Source: Microbacterium sp. LWH7-1.2 (GTDB lineage Bacteria; Actinomycetota; Actinomycetes; Actinomycetales; Microbacteriaceae). From it: a stretch of 64,000 nucleotides of DNA. Made by a program: the position numbers and the translations under genes. Shown in pieces: positions 1-8,524 of this stretch. Every line of letters begins with the position of its first letter. Positions within the stretch are counted from its first letter, which is position 1. Below the pieces are notes generated by a model, which was not told the origin of the DNA, did no database searches, and saw only the letters and a list, made by a program, of their open reading frames with translations. The stretch lies in assembly GCF_038397755.1 (NCBI RefSeq), contig NZ_CP151637.1, forward strand, positions 124,001 to 188,000. Direction: 5' to 3'.

Positions 1-2
1 GG

Positions 3-683
3 TTCGCCGGCACCAACCCGGCGGCCGAGAAGACCGCGGAGAAGCGCGCGGTGCAGTACTCCGACGCTGCCGGCGACGTGCGCGGGGTCGCGGTGTACGC
101 GGTCCGCGAGAACCACGACGACTTCACCAAGGCGACCGTCTCGGTCCACTACCTGCTGGCCGAGACCGACGACGCGTACGCCGCGCTGTGGCGGTTCCTG
201 CTCGAGCTCGACCTCGTGGCCGAGGTGCACGCGGGCGAGCTGTCGGTCGACGAGCCGCTGCTGTGGATGATCGCCGACCAGCGCGCGGCCAAGGTCAGCG
301 TGCGCGACCACCAGTACGTGCGGATCATCGACGTCGTCGCCGCGCTCGAGACCCGCCGTTACGGCAGCCCGGGCACGCTGGTGCTCGACGTCTCCGACCC
401 GCTCGGCATCGCCGCCGGCCGCTACCTGCTCCAGGCCGACGGGCGCGGCGCCGCGCGCGTGCGGAGTATCGGCGAGGGCGAATCGGTCGACGCGGCGACG
501 GTGATGCTCGGCGTCGCCGAATTGTCGGCCACGTACCTCGGCGGCGTGTCGCTCGCGACGCTTGCCGCAGCAGGACGCGTGACGGTGACGGATGCCTCGG
601 CCGAGGCATCCGTCGACGCGCTCGCCATGGCGACCCGCGTTCTCGGCTGGCACACGGCGCCGCGCCTGAGCATCTGGTATTGA
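3..683 (+). CDS. Eis-family GNAT N-acetyltransferase, C-terminal part
   Basis: The 5' end lies outside the window; the frame is open from base 3, so the GTG at 51 is internal. About 227 residues are visible. They match the second half of Eis-type acetyltransferases: the end of the second GNAT domain (VRENHDDFTKATVSVHYLLA) followed by an SCP2-like lobe, ending LSIWY. In Eis enzymes the C-terminal carboxylate takes part in catalysis and the family acylates amino groups such as lysines or aminoglycosides; this protein's substrate is unknown. A perfect 22-nt palindrome containing GGATGC and GCATCC lies inside the gene at 590-611, encoding an Asp-Ala-Ser-Ala-Glu-Ala-Ser stretch. The family call rests on overall resemblance and the first half cannot be checked. 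Confidence 0.7.
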   Translation, partial: FAGTNPAAEKTAEKRAVQYSDAAGDVRGVAVYAVRENHDDFTKATVSVHYLLAETDDAYAALWRFLLELDLVAEVHAGELSVDEPLLWMIADQRAAKVSVRDHQYVRIIDVVAALETRRYGSPGTLVLDVSDPLGIAAGRYLLQADGRGAARVRSIGEGESVDAATVMLGVAELSATYLGGVSLATLAAAGRVTVTDASAEASVDALAMATRVLGWHTAPRLSIWY

Positions 684-735
684 GCGCGTCGGCGCTCGAG
701 GGGCGGAACCGGGCGAAACACGGCGATCGAGTGCT

Positions 736-754
736 TTAGGCTAGCCTTACCTGT
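736..754. promoter_or_regulatory. DtxR/IdeR-type iron box upstream of ABC operon
   Basis: TTAGGCTAGCCTTACCTGT matches 14 of 19 positions of the actinobacterial iron box TTAGGTTAGGCTAACCTAA. It lies 20 bp before the lipoprotein start, where bound repressor would block transcription, so the downstream uptake operon is expected to be induced under iron limitation. Confidence 0.75.
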
Positions 755-774
755 CTGTTCTCGAGGGGTTTCCC

Positions 775-1824
775 ATGCCTTCACGCCTCCCGTCTTCCGC
801 GCGCCTGCGCCACTTCCTCGTCGTGCCGGTGATGCTCGCGGGCCTCGCCCTGGCCGGCTGTGCCGGCGGAGCCGGGGGCGATGACGCTGCCGATCCGGAC
901 GCCCTCGTCGTGTACAACGCGCAGCACGAGCAGCTCACCGAGGAGTGGGCCGACGCGTTCACCGCCGAGACCGGCATCGATGTCGTGCTCCGCAACGGCG
1001 ACGACAGCGAGCTGGCCAATCAGCTCGTCCAGGAGGGGAAGGCCTCCAAGGCCGACGTGTTCCTCACCGAGAACTCGCCGGCGATGTCGCTGGTCGAAGA
1101 AGCGGACCTCTTCGCTGCGGTGGACCCGTCCACCCTGGCGCTCGTTCCCGAGCAGTTCCGTCCGGCCTCCGGCCTCTGGACGGGGATCGCGGCCCGCTCG
1201 ACCGTGCTGGTGTACAACCCGGAGCTGATCTCGGAGAGCGAGCTCCCGGCATCGCTTCTCGACCTCGCCGACGCGCAGTGGAAGGGCAAGTGGGGTGCCG
1301 CGCCGGCGAAGGCCGACTTCCAGGCGATCGTGTCGGCCGTGCTCGCGACCCAGGGTGAGGACGGCGCGCGCGACTGGCTGCACGGCATGGCCGAGAACGC
1401 TGTCGAGTACCGCAACAACATCGTCACCATGAAGGCGGTCAACGCCGGCGAGGTGCCGATGGGCATCATCTACCACTACTACTGGTTCCGCGATCAGGAC
1501 GCCGCAGCCGAAGACAGCGCCGGCACGAAGCTGCACTACTTCGGCAACCAGGATCCGGGTGCCTTCGTCAGCATCTCGGGCGGCGGTGTGCTGAAGAACG
1601 CGCCCCACGCCGATGAGGCGCAGCAGTTCCTCGCGTTCATCGCGGGGGAGCACGGGCAGAAGATCCTCGGCGAGGGGTACAGCTTCGAGTATCCCGTCGC
1701 CTCCGACGTCGCGGCCAAGCCCGAACTGCCCCCGCTCGCCGAGCTCGACGCACCCGTGATCGACCCGTCCACGCTCAACGGGCCCGCGGTCATCGAGCTC
1801 ATGACGGAAGCCGGACTCCTCTGA
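775..1824 (+). CDS. Iron ABC transporter substrate-binding lipoprotein (FbpA-like)
   Basis: A 349-residue secreted lipoprotein. A hydrophobic signal peptide (residues 12-28) ends in the lipobox LAGC with Cys29 as the predicted lipidated residue, followed by a Gly/Ala/Asp linker. The mature part begins DALVVYNAQHEQLTEEWADAF, typical of ferric-iron binding proteins of the FbpA/IdiA group, and residues 233-237 are YHYYW, the paired tyrosines that coordinate Fe(III) in this family. It should capture ferric iron outside the membrane and hand it to the permease encoded next. It is the first gene of a three-gene operon with an iron box immediately upstream. Ferric iron as substrate is inferred from the tyrosines and the iron box; iron bound to a synthetic or natural chelator is possible. 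Confidence 0.85.
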   Translation: MPSRLPSSARLRHFLVVPVMLAGLALAGCAGGAGGDDAADPDALVVYNAQHEQLTEEWADAFTAETGIDVVLRNGDDSELANQLVQEGKASKADVFLTENSPAMSLVEEADLFAAVDPSTLALVPEQFRPASGLWTGIAARSTVLVYNPELISESELPASLLDLADAQWKGKWGAAPAKADFQAIVSAVLATQGEDGARDWLHGMAENAVEYRNNIVTMKAVNAGEVPMGIIYHYYWFRDQDAAAEDSAGTKLHYFGNQDPGAFVSISGGGVLKNAPHADEAQQFLAFIAGEHGQKILGEGYSFEYPVASDVAAKPELPPLAELDAPVIDPSTLNGPAVIELMTEAGLL

Positions 1825-3377
1825 CCCAGCCCCAGACGCGAACACCCGCGCGCGACACGACCGAGAGGCGTCCGCCCGCCGGGCTCGTCGTCGTCGTCGC
1901 GCTGCTGGCTCTCGGCGCACTGATCCCGATCGGCTACGTCGTCCAGGCGGCGTTCGCGATGGGCTGGGAACAGCTGTCGGCCCTCGTCTTCCGGCCGAAG
2001 GTGGCCGAGTTGCTCGTCAACACAGTGCTGCTGGTGGCGATCGGCGTGCCCGCGACCGTCGTCCTCGGAGTCGGCGGCGCCTGGCTGGTCGAGCGCACGA
2101 CGCTCCCGGGCCGCGGGGTCTTCAAGGTCGCCCTCGCCGCCCCGCTGGCGATCCCCGCGTTCGTCGCCAGCTATGGCTGGGCCAGTGCGATCCCGGCCAT
2201 GAGCGGCCTGTGGGCAGCGGTGCTGGTCGCGACGCTGGCGTACTTCCCGCTGGTGTACCTGCCCGCCCTCGCGGCGATCAGGGGTCTGGATCCTGCGCTC
2301 GAGGAATCGGCGCGCTCCCTCGGCATGGGGTCATGGGCGGTGTTCTTCCGCGTCGTCGCGCCGCAGCTGCGGCTGGCGGTGCTCGGCGGGGCCCTCGTGG
2401 TCGCTCTTCACCTGTTGGCCGAGTACGGCGCGTTCGCCTTCCTGCGCTTCGACACGTTCACCACGGCCATCGTCGTCGCTTACGAGAGCATGTTCGCCGG
2501 CCCCAACGCGGCCGCGCTCGGGCTGGTGCTCGCGCTCCTGTGCCTGATCCTCCTCGGCGCCGAGTCGGCCGCCCGCGGCCGCGCCCGCTACGCCCGTGTG
2601 GGCGGCGGTACTCCGCACCCGGCGGAGACCCTGGGGCTCGGCCGGCTGACCGTGCCGGCGCTCGCCGCGATGGTCGCGGTGCTGGCGGGTGCTCTCGTGG
2701 TGCCGCTGGCGAGCGTGGTCCGGTGGCTCATGAGAGCGGATGCCGCGGCCTTCGGCGACGTCGGTATCGCGGCGCTCCAGACCCTCGGCCTCGCACTGGC
2801 GGGTGCGGTTTGCACGATCGCCGTCGCACTGCCGTTCGCGTGGCTGGCGGTGCGCTACCCGGGACGGCTGTCATGGCTGCTCGAGGGCGCCGCCTATCTG
2901 GCCAGCAGCCTCCCGGCGATCATCGTGGCGCTCTCGTTCGTGGCGGTGACCCTCGCATTCGCGCCGTCGCTCTACCAGACGGCGTTCACCGTGGTCGCGG
3001 CCTACGTCGTGATCTTCCTGCCGCGGGCGCTCGTGCCGCTGCGCGCCGGACTCTCGCAGGTGCCGGAATCCCTCGAGGAGGCCGCGCGCGCTCTCGCGGT
3101 GCCTCCTGCCGCCGCCCGGCTGCGGGTCACCGTGCCGCTGCTGCTCCCGGCGATCGGCGCGGGTGCCGCCCTCGTGGCGCTCGGCGCGGCCAACGAGCTC
3201 ACCGCGACGCTGCTGCTCGCCCCGACCGGCACGAGCACGGTGGCCACGAGCTTCTGGTCGGCGGCGTCCGCCCTCGACTACCCGACGGCCGCACCTTACG
3301 CGGTGCTTCTCGTGCTCCTGTCGGTGCCTGCGGTCGCCCTCATGTTCACCCATGCGACAGGGAGGACCCTCAGATGA
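1821..3377 (+). CDS. Iron ABC transporter permease (two fused BPD domains, FbpB-like)
   Basis: A polytopic membrane protein with two repeated transport domains, each with an EAA-type loop that contacts the ATPase: EESARSLGMGSWAVFFRVV in the first half and EEAARALAVPPAAARLRVTV in the second. The first ATG at 1959 would remove the first membrane helix (GLVVVVALLALGALIPIGYV), and the frame is open further up. The only near-cognate start there is a CTG at 1821 that overlaps the lipoprotein stop as CTGA, with GGAAG at 1806-1810 as a possible ribosome site; from it the protein is 518 residues. The end overlaps the ATPase start as ATGA. Role: translocation of iron across the inner membrane. The family is secure; the exact start is an inference. 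Confidence 0.85.
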   Translation: MTQPQTRTPARDTTERRPPAGLVVVVALLALGALIPIGYVVQAAFAMGWEQLSALVFRPKVAELLVNTVLLVAIGVPATVVLGVGGAWLVERTTLPGRGVFKVALAAPLAIPAFVASYGWASAIPAMSGLWAAVLVATLAYFPLVYLPALAAIRGLDPALEESARSLGMGSWAVFFRVVAPQLRLAVLGGALVVALHLLAEYGAFAFLRFDTFTTAIVVAYESMFAGPNAAALGLVLALLCLILLGAESAARGRARYARVGGGTPHPAETLGLGRLTVPALAAMVAVLAGALVVPLASVVRWLMRADAAAFGDVGIAALQTLGLALAGAVCTIAVALPFAWLAVRYPGRLSWLLEGAAYLASSLPAIIVALSFVAVTLAFAPSLYQTAFTVVAAYVVIFLPRALVPLRAGLSQVPESLEEAARALAVPPAAARLRVTVPLLLPAIGAGAALVALGAANELTATLLLAPTGTSTVATSFWSAASALDYPTAAPYAVLLVLLSVPAVALMFTHATGRTLR

Positions 3378-4495
3378 CGCTTCGGCTGGAGGGAGTGTCG
3401 AAGGCGTACGGCGGCACGGAGGTGCTGCGCGACGTGTCGCTGGATGTTCCCCGAGGCACGCGCCTGGCACTCGTCGGCGCCTCGGGAAGCGGCAAGACCA
3501 CGCTGCTGCGCCTGGTCGCGGGATTCGTCGACCCCGACGCCGGCGTGATCAGCCTGGACGGCCGCGAGCTGTCAGGGCATGGCAGAACGGTGCCCACCCA
3601 CCGGCGCGGCATCGGCTATGTCGCGCAGGACGGCGCACTGTTCCCGCACCTGTCGGTGGCCCGCAACATCGCCTTCGGGCTCCCGCGCGGACCCGGTCGG
3701 GCCGAGCGCGTGCGCGAACTGCTCGAGCTGGCGTCGCTGCACCCGGACCTCGCCGCGCGCATGCCGCACGAGCTGTCCGGCGGTCAGCAGCAGCGGGTGG
3801 CCCTGGCGCGCGCGCTCGCCCAGAATCCCGCGGTGATCCTGCTCGACGAGCCGTTCAGCGCGCTCGACACGGGTCTGCGGTCGGCGACACGCGATGCCGT
3901 GGTCGACGTCCTGGAGCGCAGCGGCGTCACCGCCGTGCTGGTGACCCACGATCAGCCCGAGGCGCTGTCGTTCGGGCACCAGGTCGGTGTGCTCGTCGGC
4001 GGTCGCCTGGTGCAGTCCGGCGATCCGATGGCGGTGTACGACGCGCCCGTCGACGCGAGCGTGGCGCTCTTCCTGGGCGATGCGCTCGTGGTTCCCGCGC
4101 GCTCCGATCCGGACGGTGTCGAGTGCGGGTTCGGCCGGCTGACCGTGCGGCACGACCTGTCGGGCGGAGCCGCGCGCGTGCGGGCGATGGTGCGCCCGGA
4201 ACAGCTGCGCGTGGCCGCGGCGGCGCATGGGGCGGCCGCCACGCTGGCCCCGGTGGCCAACGGCACCGTCGTCGCGGTGCGTCCCGCCGGGTCGACCGCC
4301 GACCTGCGTCTTCGCGTCGGCACGGGGGAGTTCGAGGCGGAGCTCATGTACCGCGTGCCGCAGCACCGGGCGGCCGCGTTCGCGCCCGGCACGGCCGTGC
4401 GTGTGATCGTCGAGGGCGGTGTCGTGCTCTATGCCGCGGCGGGTGAGACCGCGACGACGGGAAGCGTCGTCACGCGCGGCGCAGCCGCAGGCTGA
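3374..4495 (+). CDS. Iron ABC transporter ATP-binding protein (FbpC-like)
   Basis: A 373-residue ATPase coupled to the permease by an ATGA overlap. Visible motifs are Walker A GASGSGKTT (about residues 35-43), signature LSGGQQQR, Walker B VILLDEP, D-loop SALD and the switch histidine in LVTHD. After about residue 235 there is a TOBE-like regulatory domain (VRPEQLRVAAA and NGTVVAVRPAG), as in iron, sulfate and polyamine importers. It would energise uptake of the substrate delivered by the upstream lipoprotein. Its last 26 bp overlap the end of the convergent acyltransferase fusion gene on the other strand. Confidence 0.88.
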   Translation: MTLRLEGVSKAYGGTEVLRDVSLDVPRGTRLALVGASGSGKTTLLRLVAGFVDPDAGVISLDGRELSGHGRTVPTHRRGIGYVAQDGALFPHLSVARNIAFGLPRGPGRAERVRELLELASLHPDLAARMPHELSGGQQQRVALARALAQNPAVILLDEPFSALDTGLRSATRDAVVDVLERSGVTAVLVTHDQPEALSFGHQVGVLVGGRLVQSGDPMAVYDAPVDASVALFLGDALVVPARSDPDGVECGFGRLTVRHDLSGGAARVRAMVRPEQLRVAAAAHGAAATLAPVANGTVVAVRPAGSTADLRLRVGTGEFEAELMYRVPQHRAAAFAPGTAVRVIVEGGVVLYAAAGETATTGSVVTRGAAAG

Positions 4496-7121
4496 GCGGC
4501 GCCGTCGCGCGGCGCAGCCGCGCCCACCCGGCCGCAGCACCGGCGCCGGCGCTGAGATAGAGCCGGTAGGCGATCACGCCGACGACGAACGACAGCAGCG
4601 TGCCGAGCCACGGTGCGCTCTCTTCGAACGGCGGATACACCTGCCAGTGCGTGAGGTAGACGAACAGGGATGCGCCGGCCACCGTCACCACGAGGGGCAC
4701 CGCGATGCGGGGGAGCGGGATGGCCCTGATCCATACCAGGGCGAGGATCCCTTCTGCCACGATCGCCTCGCGCCACGGATCGCCGAAGAATCCGAAGGTC
4801 GCCGCGACCGTGACCGCGGACACGAGGATCCGACGGGCGGTCGTGTCCGCGCGCGCCACGAGCCACCCGAGAGCGACGAGCCACAACACGACAGGGGCGG
4901 AGTACCGCTCCACGTACTCGGCGGTGGGCCCGGCGATCGCGAAGCGGGCAGCGAGCGCGACCGCGAGCGTCACCAGAGCGAACCCGAACGGCGCCCGGCG
5001 CTCGAGCCGTTCGACGCGGCGCACGGCGAAGAGCGCCGCCGCGCCCGCGAACGACCAGAGCATCGCCTCGAGGAACCAGAACTGCCACTGCTCGTTCCAC
5101 CGACCGTCGCTGGGGACGAAGTTGTTCACGAGCGCGACGGTCGTCGGCGAGTACTGGCCCGTGACGAGCGCCACCGCGCCGATCCACAGCACCGCCGGCA
5201 CCGCGAGCTGGGCGGCGCTGCGCCCGAGGCGACGCAGGCGCGCGGTGCCCGCAACGGGCGCCAGCTGGAATCTCGCGAGGTTGTAGCCGGCGACGGCGAG
5301 GAGGAGGTGCGCACCGCCCTTCAGGGCAAGGAGATCGGCGTGGGTCGCGACGATGAGGAAGATCGCCACCGCCCGCAGCACGACCGGCGTCTCGAGGCGC
5401 GTCCACGAGAGCCGGCGACGACTGGTCCCCGTGACCGATGCCGCCGCAGCACCTGCTGGCGCGGCATCCGGTTCCGCGTTCACGACCGACGGCTGCGGGG
5501 GCGAAGCGGATTCGGCGAGCTCGCGCGGAGTGCGCGTCGGCCAGTCCCGGGGGAGCGTGCCGACCATCTCCTCGAGTCGCAGGGACACCTCGACGTAACT
5601 CAGGGAATCGCCGCCGAGCCCCGCGAACGTGTCGTCGATGCCCGCGTCGGGCTCACCGAGAAGCATCGCGTACAGGTCGCGCACGGTCTCTGCCGTGACG
5701 GCGGCCGGAGCCGTCGGTCGTGGGGCAGCCGTGCTGTGGTCGTGGGCGGCAGCGAAGCGCACCAGCGCGGCATAGTCGCGCTTGCCGCTGGAGGTCCGCG
5801 GGAACTCGGACACCGCGTACGCGCCGATCACCCGTGCCGGCACGCCTGTGAGGGCCGCGGCGCGCTCGCGCGCACGGGCGGCCGCGCGCTCGGAGGTCGC
5901 GAACAGCAGCAGCCGCTCGTCGGCGCTCGCCGCGCGCACCTCGATCCCCTCCTCGGCGAGGAGGTTCTCGACGCGATCGAGGTCGAGGCGCAGGCCGAAC
6001 ACCTTCACGAAGCGGTTCATGCGGCCGACGATCTCGTACAGCCCATCGGTGCGCAGCCGCGCGACGTCGCCGGTGCGCAGCTCGGTCACGGTGCGCCCCA
6101 GGGCGAAGTCCTCGGGTCCGTGCGCGTACCCCATCATGACGTTCGGGCCCTCGTACACGAGCTCGCCGGACTCGGCGCCGTCGACGGTGTCGATGCGGAA
6201 GGCGCCGCCGGGGATGGGACGTCCGATGGCGCCGGCGTGCGTCAGCGCCAGGTCGGGCGGGAGGTATGCCATGCGCGCCGTGGCCTCGGTCTGCCCGTAC
6301 ATCACGAAGAGCTCGAAGCCGCGCTCCCGCCCGAGGTGCGCGAACCGTCGCACGGCGTCGGGGGTCATCCGGCCGCCCGCCTGCGTGAGGTAGCGCAGCG
6401 ACGGCAGGTCGGCACCGTCGAAGCCCCTCGCCTCCAGCAGCTCGAACGTGTACGGGACGCCGGCGAACGAAGTGACGGCGTGGGCGCGGGCCCGCGTCCA
6501 GAACTCCTCGTCGGCGACGGAGCGCTCGGTGAGCAGCAGGCTCGCCCCGGTCAGCAGGTGGCTGTTGATCACCGACAGTCCGTAGCAGTACTGCGGCGGC
6601 AGTGTGGTCGCGGCTCGATCGCTCGGCGTCAGCCGGAGGTACTCGGCGATCGCCGCCGCGTTGCTGCGGACGTTCTCGACCGACAGACGCACGAGCTTCG
6701 GCGAGCCGGTGGAGCCCGATGTGCTCGAGAGGACGGCGAGGTCGGGGTGGAACTCGTGCCGGCTCCCGGGGCGGCGCTCGTCCAGCGTCCAGCCCGAGGG
6801 CCCGCCGTGCGCGACGACGTCCGGATCGAATCGTGCGATCAGCGACGTGCGGTGGGCGCGTGAGGCGTCGTCCTCTTCGCCCGACACGAGGAGCACCGGG
6901 TGCCCGCCCTCGAGGGCTGCCAGGTAGGTGACGATCGGCTCGACGGTGTTGCCGGCCGCGACCATCACCAGCCGGCGGACGGCGCCGAGCTCGTCGCGGC
7001 GTCGTGTCACCCGCTCGGCAAGTTCCGCGTAGTCGATCCGCGTGCCGTCGGCGATCAGCGCCGCGTGGTCGGGGTCCCCTCCGAGGAGGGAGAGGCCGAG
7101 GGCGGGCGCAGTGGCGGTCAT
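4470..7121 (-). CDS. Adenylation / carrier / membrane acyltransferase fusion protein
   Basis: An 883-residue three-part protein. Residues 20-450 are an AMP-forming adenylation domain: phosphate-binding loop SSTSGSTGSPK (132-142), aromatic motif YGQTEAT near 275-281, RTGDVARL near 349-356, and terminal SSGKRDY with catalytic Lys447. Residues 480-540 form a carrier domain with GGDSLSYVE, where Ser506 is the expected phosphopantetheine site. Residues 570-880 have about ten membrane helices of the acyltransferase-3 family, with VATHADL supplying the usual histidine (His594). This order suggests activation of a carboxylic acid, loading on the built-in carrier, and transfer to an acceptor at the membrane. 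The ATG at 7121 has an upstream iron box. The substrate is not known; a siderophore or cell-surface modification linked to iron is an inference. Confidence 0.82.
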   Translation of the reverse strand: MTATAPALGLSLLGGDPDHAALIADGTRIDYAELAERVTRRRDELGAVRRLVMVAAGNTVEPIVTYLAALEGGHPVLLVSGEEDDASRAHRTSLIARFDPDVVAHGGPSGWTLDERRPGSRHEFHPDLAVLSSTSGSTGSPKLVRLSVENVRSNAAAIAEYLRLTPSDRAATTLPPQYCYGLSVINSHLLTGASLLLTERSVADEEFWTRARAHAVTSFAGVPYTFELLEARGFDGADLPSLRYLTQAGGRMTPDAVRRFAHLGRERGFELFVMYGQTEATARMAYLPPDLALTHAGAIGRPIPGGAFRIDTVDGAESGELVYEGPNVMMGYAHGPEDFALGRTVTELRTGDVARLRTDGLYEIVGRMNRFVKVFGLRLDLDRVENLLAEEGIEVRAASADERLLLFATSERAAARARERAAALTGVPARVIGAYAVSEFPRTSSGKRDYAALVRFAAAHDHSTAAPRPTAPAAVTAETVRDLYAMLLGEPDAGIDDTFAGLGGDSLSYVEVSLRLEEMVGTLPRDWPTRTPRELAESASPPQPSVVNAEPDAAPAGAAAASVTGTSRRRLSWTRLETPVVLRAVAIFLIVATHADLLALKGGAHLLLAVAGYNLARFQLAPVAGTARLRRLGRSAAQLAVPAVLWIGAVALVTGQYSPTTVALVNNFVPSDGRWNEQWQFWFLEAMLWSFAGAAALFAVRRVERLERRAPFGFALVTLAVALAARFAIAGPTAEYVERYSAPVVLWLVALGWLVARADTTARRILVSAVTVAATFGFFGDPWREAIVAEGILALVWIRAIPLPRIAVPLVVTVAGASLFVYLTHWQVYPPFEESAPWLGTLLSFVVGVIAYRLYLSAGAGAAAGWARLRRATAPLSLRLRRA

Positions 7122-7181
7122 AGCGGGGTGGCTTTCTCCTGACGCGCCGGTGCGGGGAGAGTCGCCGGCGCAGGTGCAAGG

Positions 7182-7200
7182 TATGGCTAGCCTAACCTGT
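7182..7200. promoter_or_regulatory. DtxR/IdeR-type iron box upstream of acyltransferase fusion
   Basis: Read on the minus strand, ACAGGTTAGGCTAGCCATA matches 14 of 19 positions of the iron-box consensus. It begins about 60 bp upstream of the fusion gene start and, before the element inserted, also lay about 70 bp upstream of the ABC-F gene on the other strand. Confidence 0.75.
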
Positions 7201-7254
7201 GCTGTTCCTCGCGCCCGCAGTGTGACGCCGGTTGCCACCCTCGGTCGCCTAGCC

Positions 7255-7271
7255 TTGAGGGGACATGGCAC
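7255..7271 (+). repeat. attL core (17-bp direct repeat)
   Basis: TTGAGGGGACATGGCAC is identical to 14028-14044. This copy keeps the original chromosomal upstream DNA but is followed by element DNA, so its ATG at 7265 no longer leads into the ABC-F reading frame. Confidence 0.88.
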
Positions 7272-7403
7272 TTCAGCCACTTCCGCGAAATCACGCGGGA
7301 GGCGGGGACCGTGCCAAGTCCATGCCAGGCGACGACTGAGATTCGGCCACCCGAAATCTTGGTTTCGGCCTTCCACATGCGTATGAGTACGCAGGAGGAA
7401 GCC

Positions 7404-8471
7404 ATGCCAACACGCAGACTGCCCAGCGGGAAGATTCAGGCCCGTCGCTGGGACAAGGACAGAGCCACGTACGTCAGCCTGGGTACGTTCGATGATGACG
7501 ACGCCGCCGAGAAGGCCATCACGAAGGCCGACCTCATCGAAGAGATGGGATTGGTGCCGGAGTCCAGCGGCACGAAGAAGACGCCGAGGTCCAAGGGCCG
7601 CGAGCCCTTCGCCAAGTACGCAGAGCGCAAGCTCAACCTGAAGAAGCACAAGCTGAAGCGGACGACGTTCCACACGTACTCGTTCAACCTCCAGGCCCAC
7701 TTGATTCCCACGTTCGGGAAGACCGCCCTGGCCGACATCACGCCGGAGATGGTGGAGACGTGGTGGACGACGATGGAACAGAATCCGCACGGACGCCGGA
7801 AGGCCTACGCGCTTCTGAATCAGACGATGCGCCGCGCGGTCAGGGAACGCATCATCAGCGACAACCCGTGTCAGGTAGAAGGGGCGACCAAAGACCCATC
7901 GAAGAAGCGGCCCACGTTCACGATGGGTGACTTCCGGATGTTGCACGATTTGGCCGGGGACGACCAGATGCGCGCAATGCTGTGGGTTCTTGTCGGCACG
8001 GGTGCGAGAGCAGGCGAAGCCCTCGCGCTCCGATGGGAGGACATCGACCTTGACGCAGGGAAGTTGGATATCCACCGCCACCTGACCAACTACGGAGAGT
8101 TCGACGGGACCAAGTCCCACGACGATGGCAGACGGGTTCTGGTCATGCCCTCACAAGCCGCTGACGCTCTCCTGAAGCTGTTTCAAGCCCGCCACCCGGC
8201 ACCCGCCGACAGAGTCTTTCTGACGGCCTACGGCAAGCCGATGTCGTACAACTGTTTCTCGTACAACTTCGTCAAGGTCAAGCGCGCTTGCGGTCTCGAT
8301 GACATCCATGCTCATGACCTTCGCCACGTGCACCTGACCGCCTTCGGCAAGAGCGCCACCCTGGCAGAAGTCATGAGCCGGGCCGGGCACACGGACTATC
8401 GTTCCTCGCTTCGTTATCAGCACGTGGACGAGGAACGACAGAAGGAGCTTGTCTCCAAGATGAGCTTCTAG
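7404..8471 (+). CDS. int: Tyrosine-type site-specific integrase
   Basis: The 355-residue phage-type integrase of the element. The ATG at 7404 is chosen because AGGAGG lies at 7393-7398; the frame is open upstream, but the first 31 codons would lack homology. An N-terminal arm-type DNA-binding region is followed by a SAM-like core-binding domain (about residues 65-150) and a catalytic domain with Arg202 (GTGARAGEALALRW), the His304-x-x-Arg307 box in HAHDLRHVHLT, His329 in RAGHT and the nucleophile Tyr338 in LRYQHV. All main catalytic residues are intact, so the enzyme may be active. It starts 133 bp inside attL, the usual position for an integrase next to its attachment site, and should recombine the 17-bp core. 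Confidence 0.92.
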   Translation: MPTRRLPSGKIQARRWDKDRATYVSLGTFDDDDAAEKAITKADLIEEMGLVPESSGTKKTPRSKGREPFAKYAERKLNLKKHKLKRTTFHTYSFNLQAHLIPTFGKTALADITPEMVETWWTTMEQNPHGRRKAYALLNQTMRRAVRERIISDNPCQVEGATKDPSKKRPTFTMGDFRMLHDLAGDDQMRAMLWVLVGTGARAGEALALRWEDIDLDAGKLDIHRHLTNYGEFDGTKSHDDGRRVLVMPSQAADALLKLFQARHPAPADRVFLTAYGKPMSYNCFSYNFVKVKRACGLDDIHAHDLRHVHLTAFGKSATLAEVMSRAGHTDYRSSLRYQHVDEERQKELVSKMSF

Positions 8472-8524
8472 TTGGCGCACGTAGGCAAGAACAGGCGCGC
8501 GCGGTTTGGTCGATATGTAAGGGG

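Noticed and set aside
1959..3377. ATG 1959 as permease start
   Set aside because: It would delete the first membrane helix that is encoded in the same open frame just upstream.
7311..7403. Upstream extension of the integrase
   Set aside because: The ribosome site AGGAGG directly before ATG 7404 marks the start and the extra codons show no domain.
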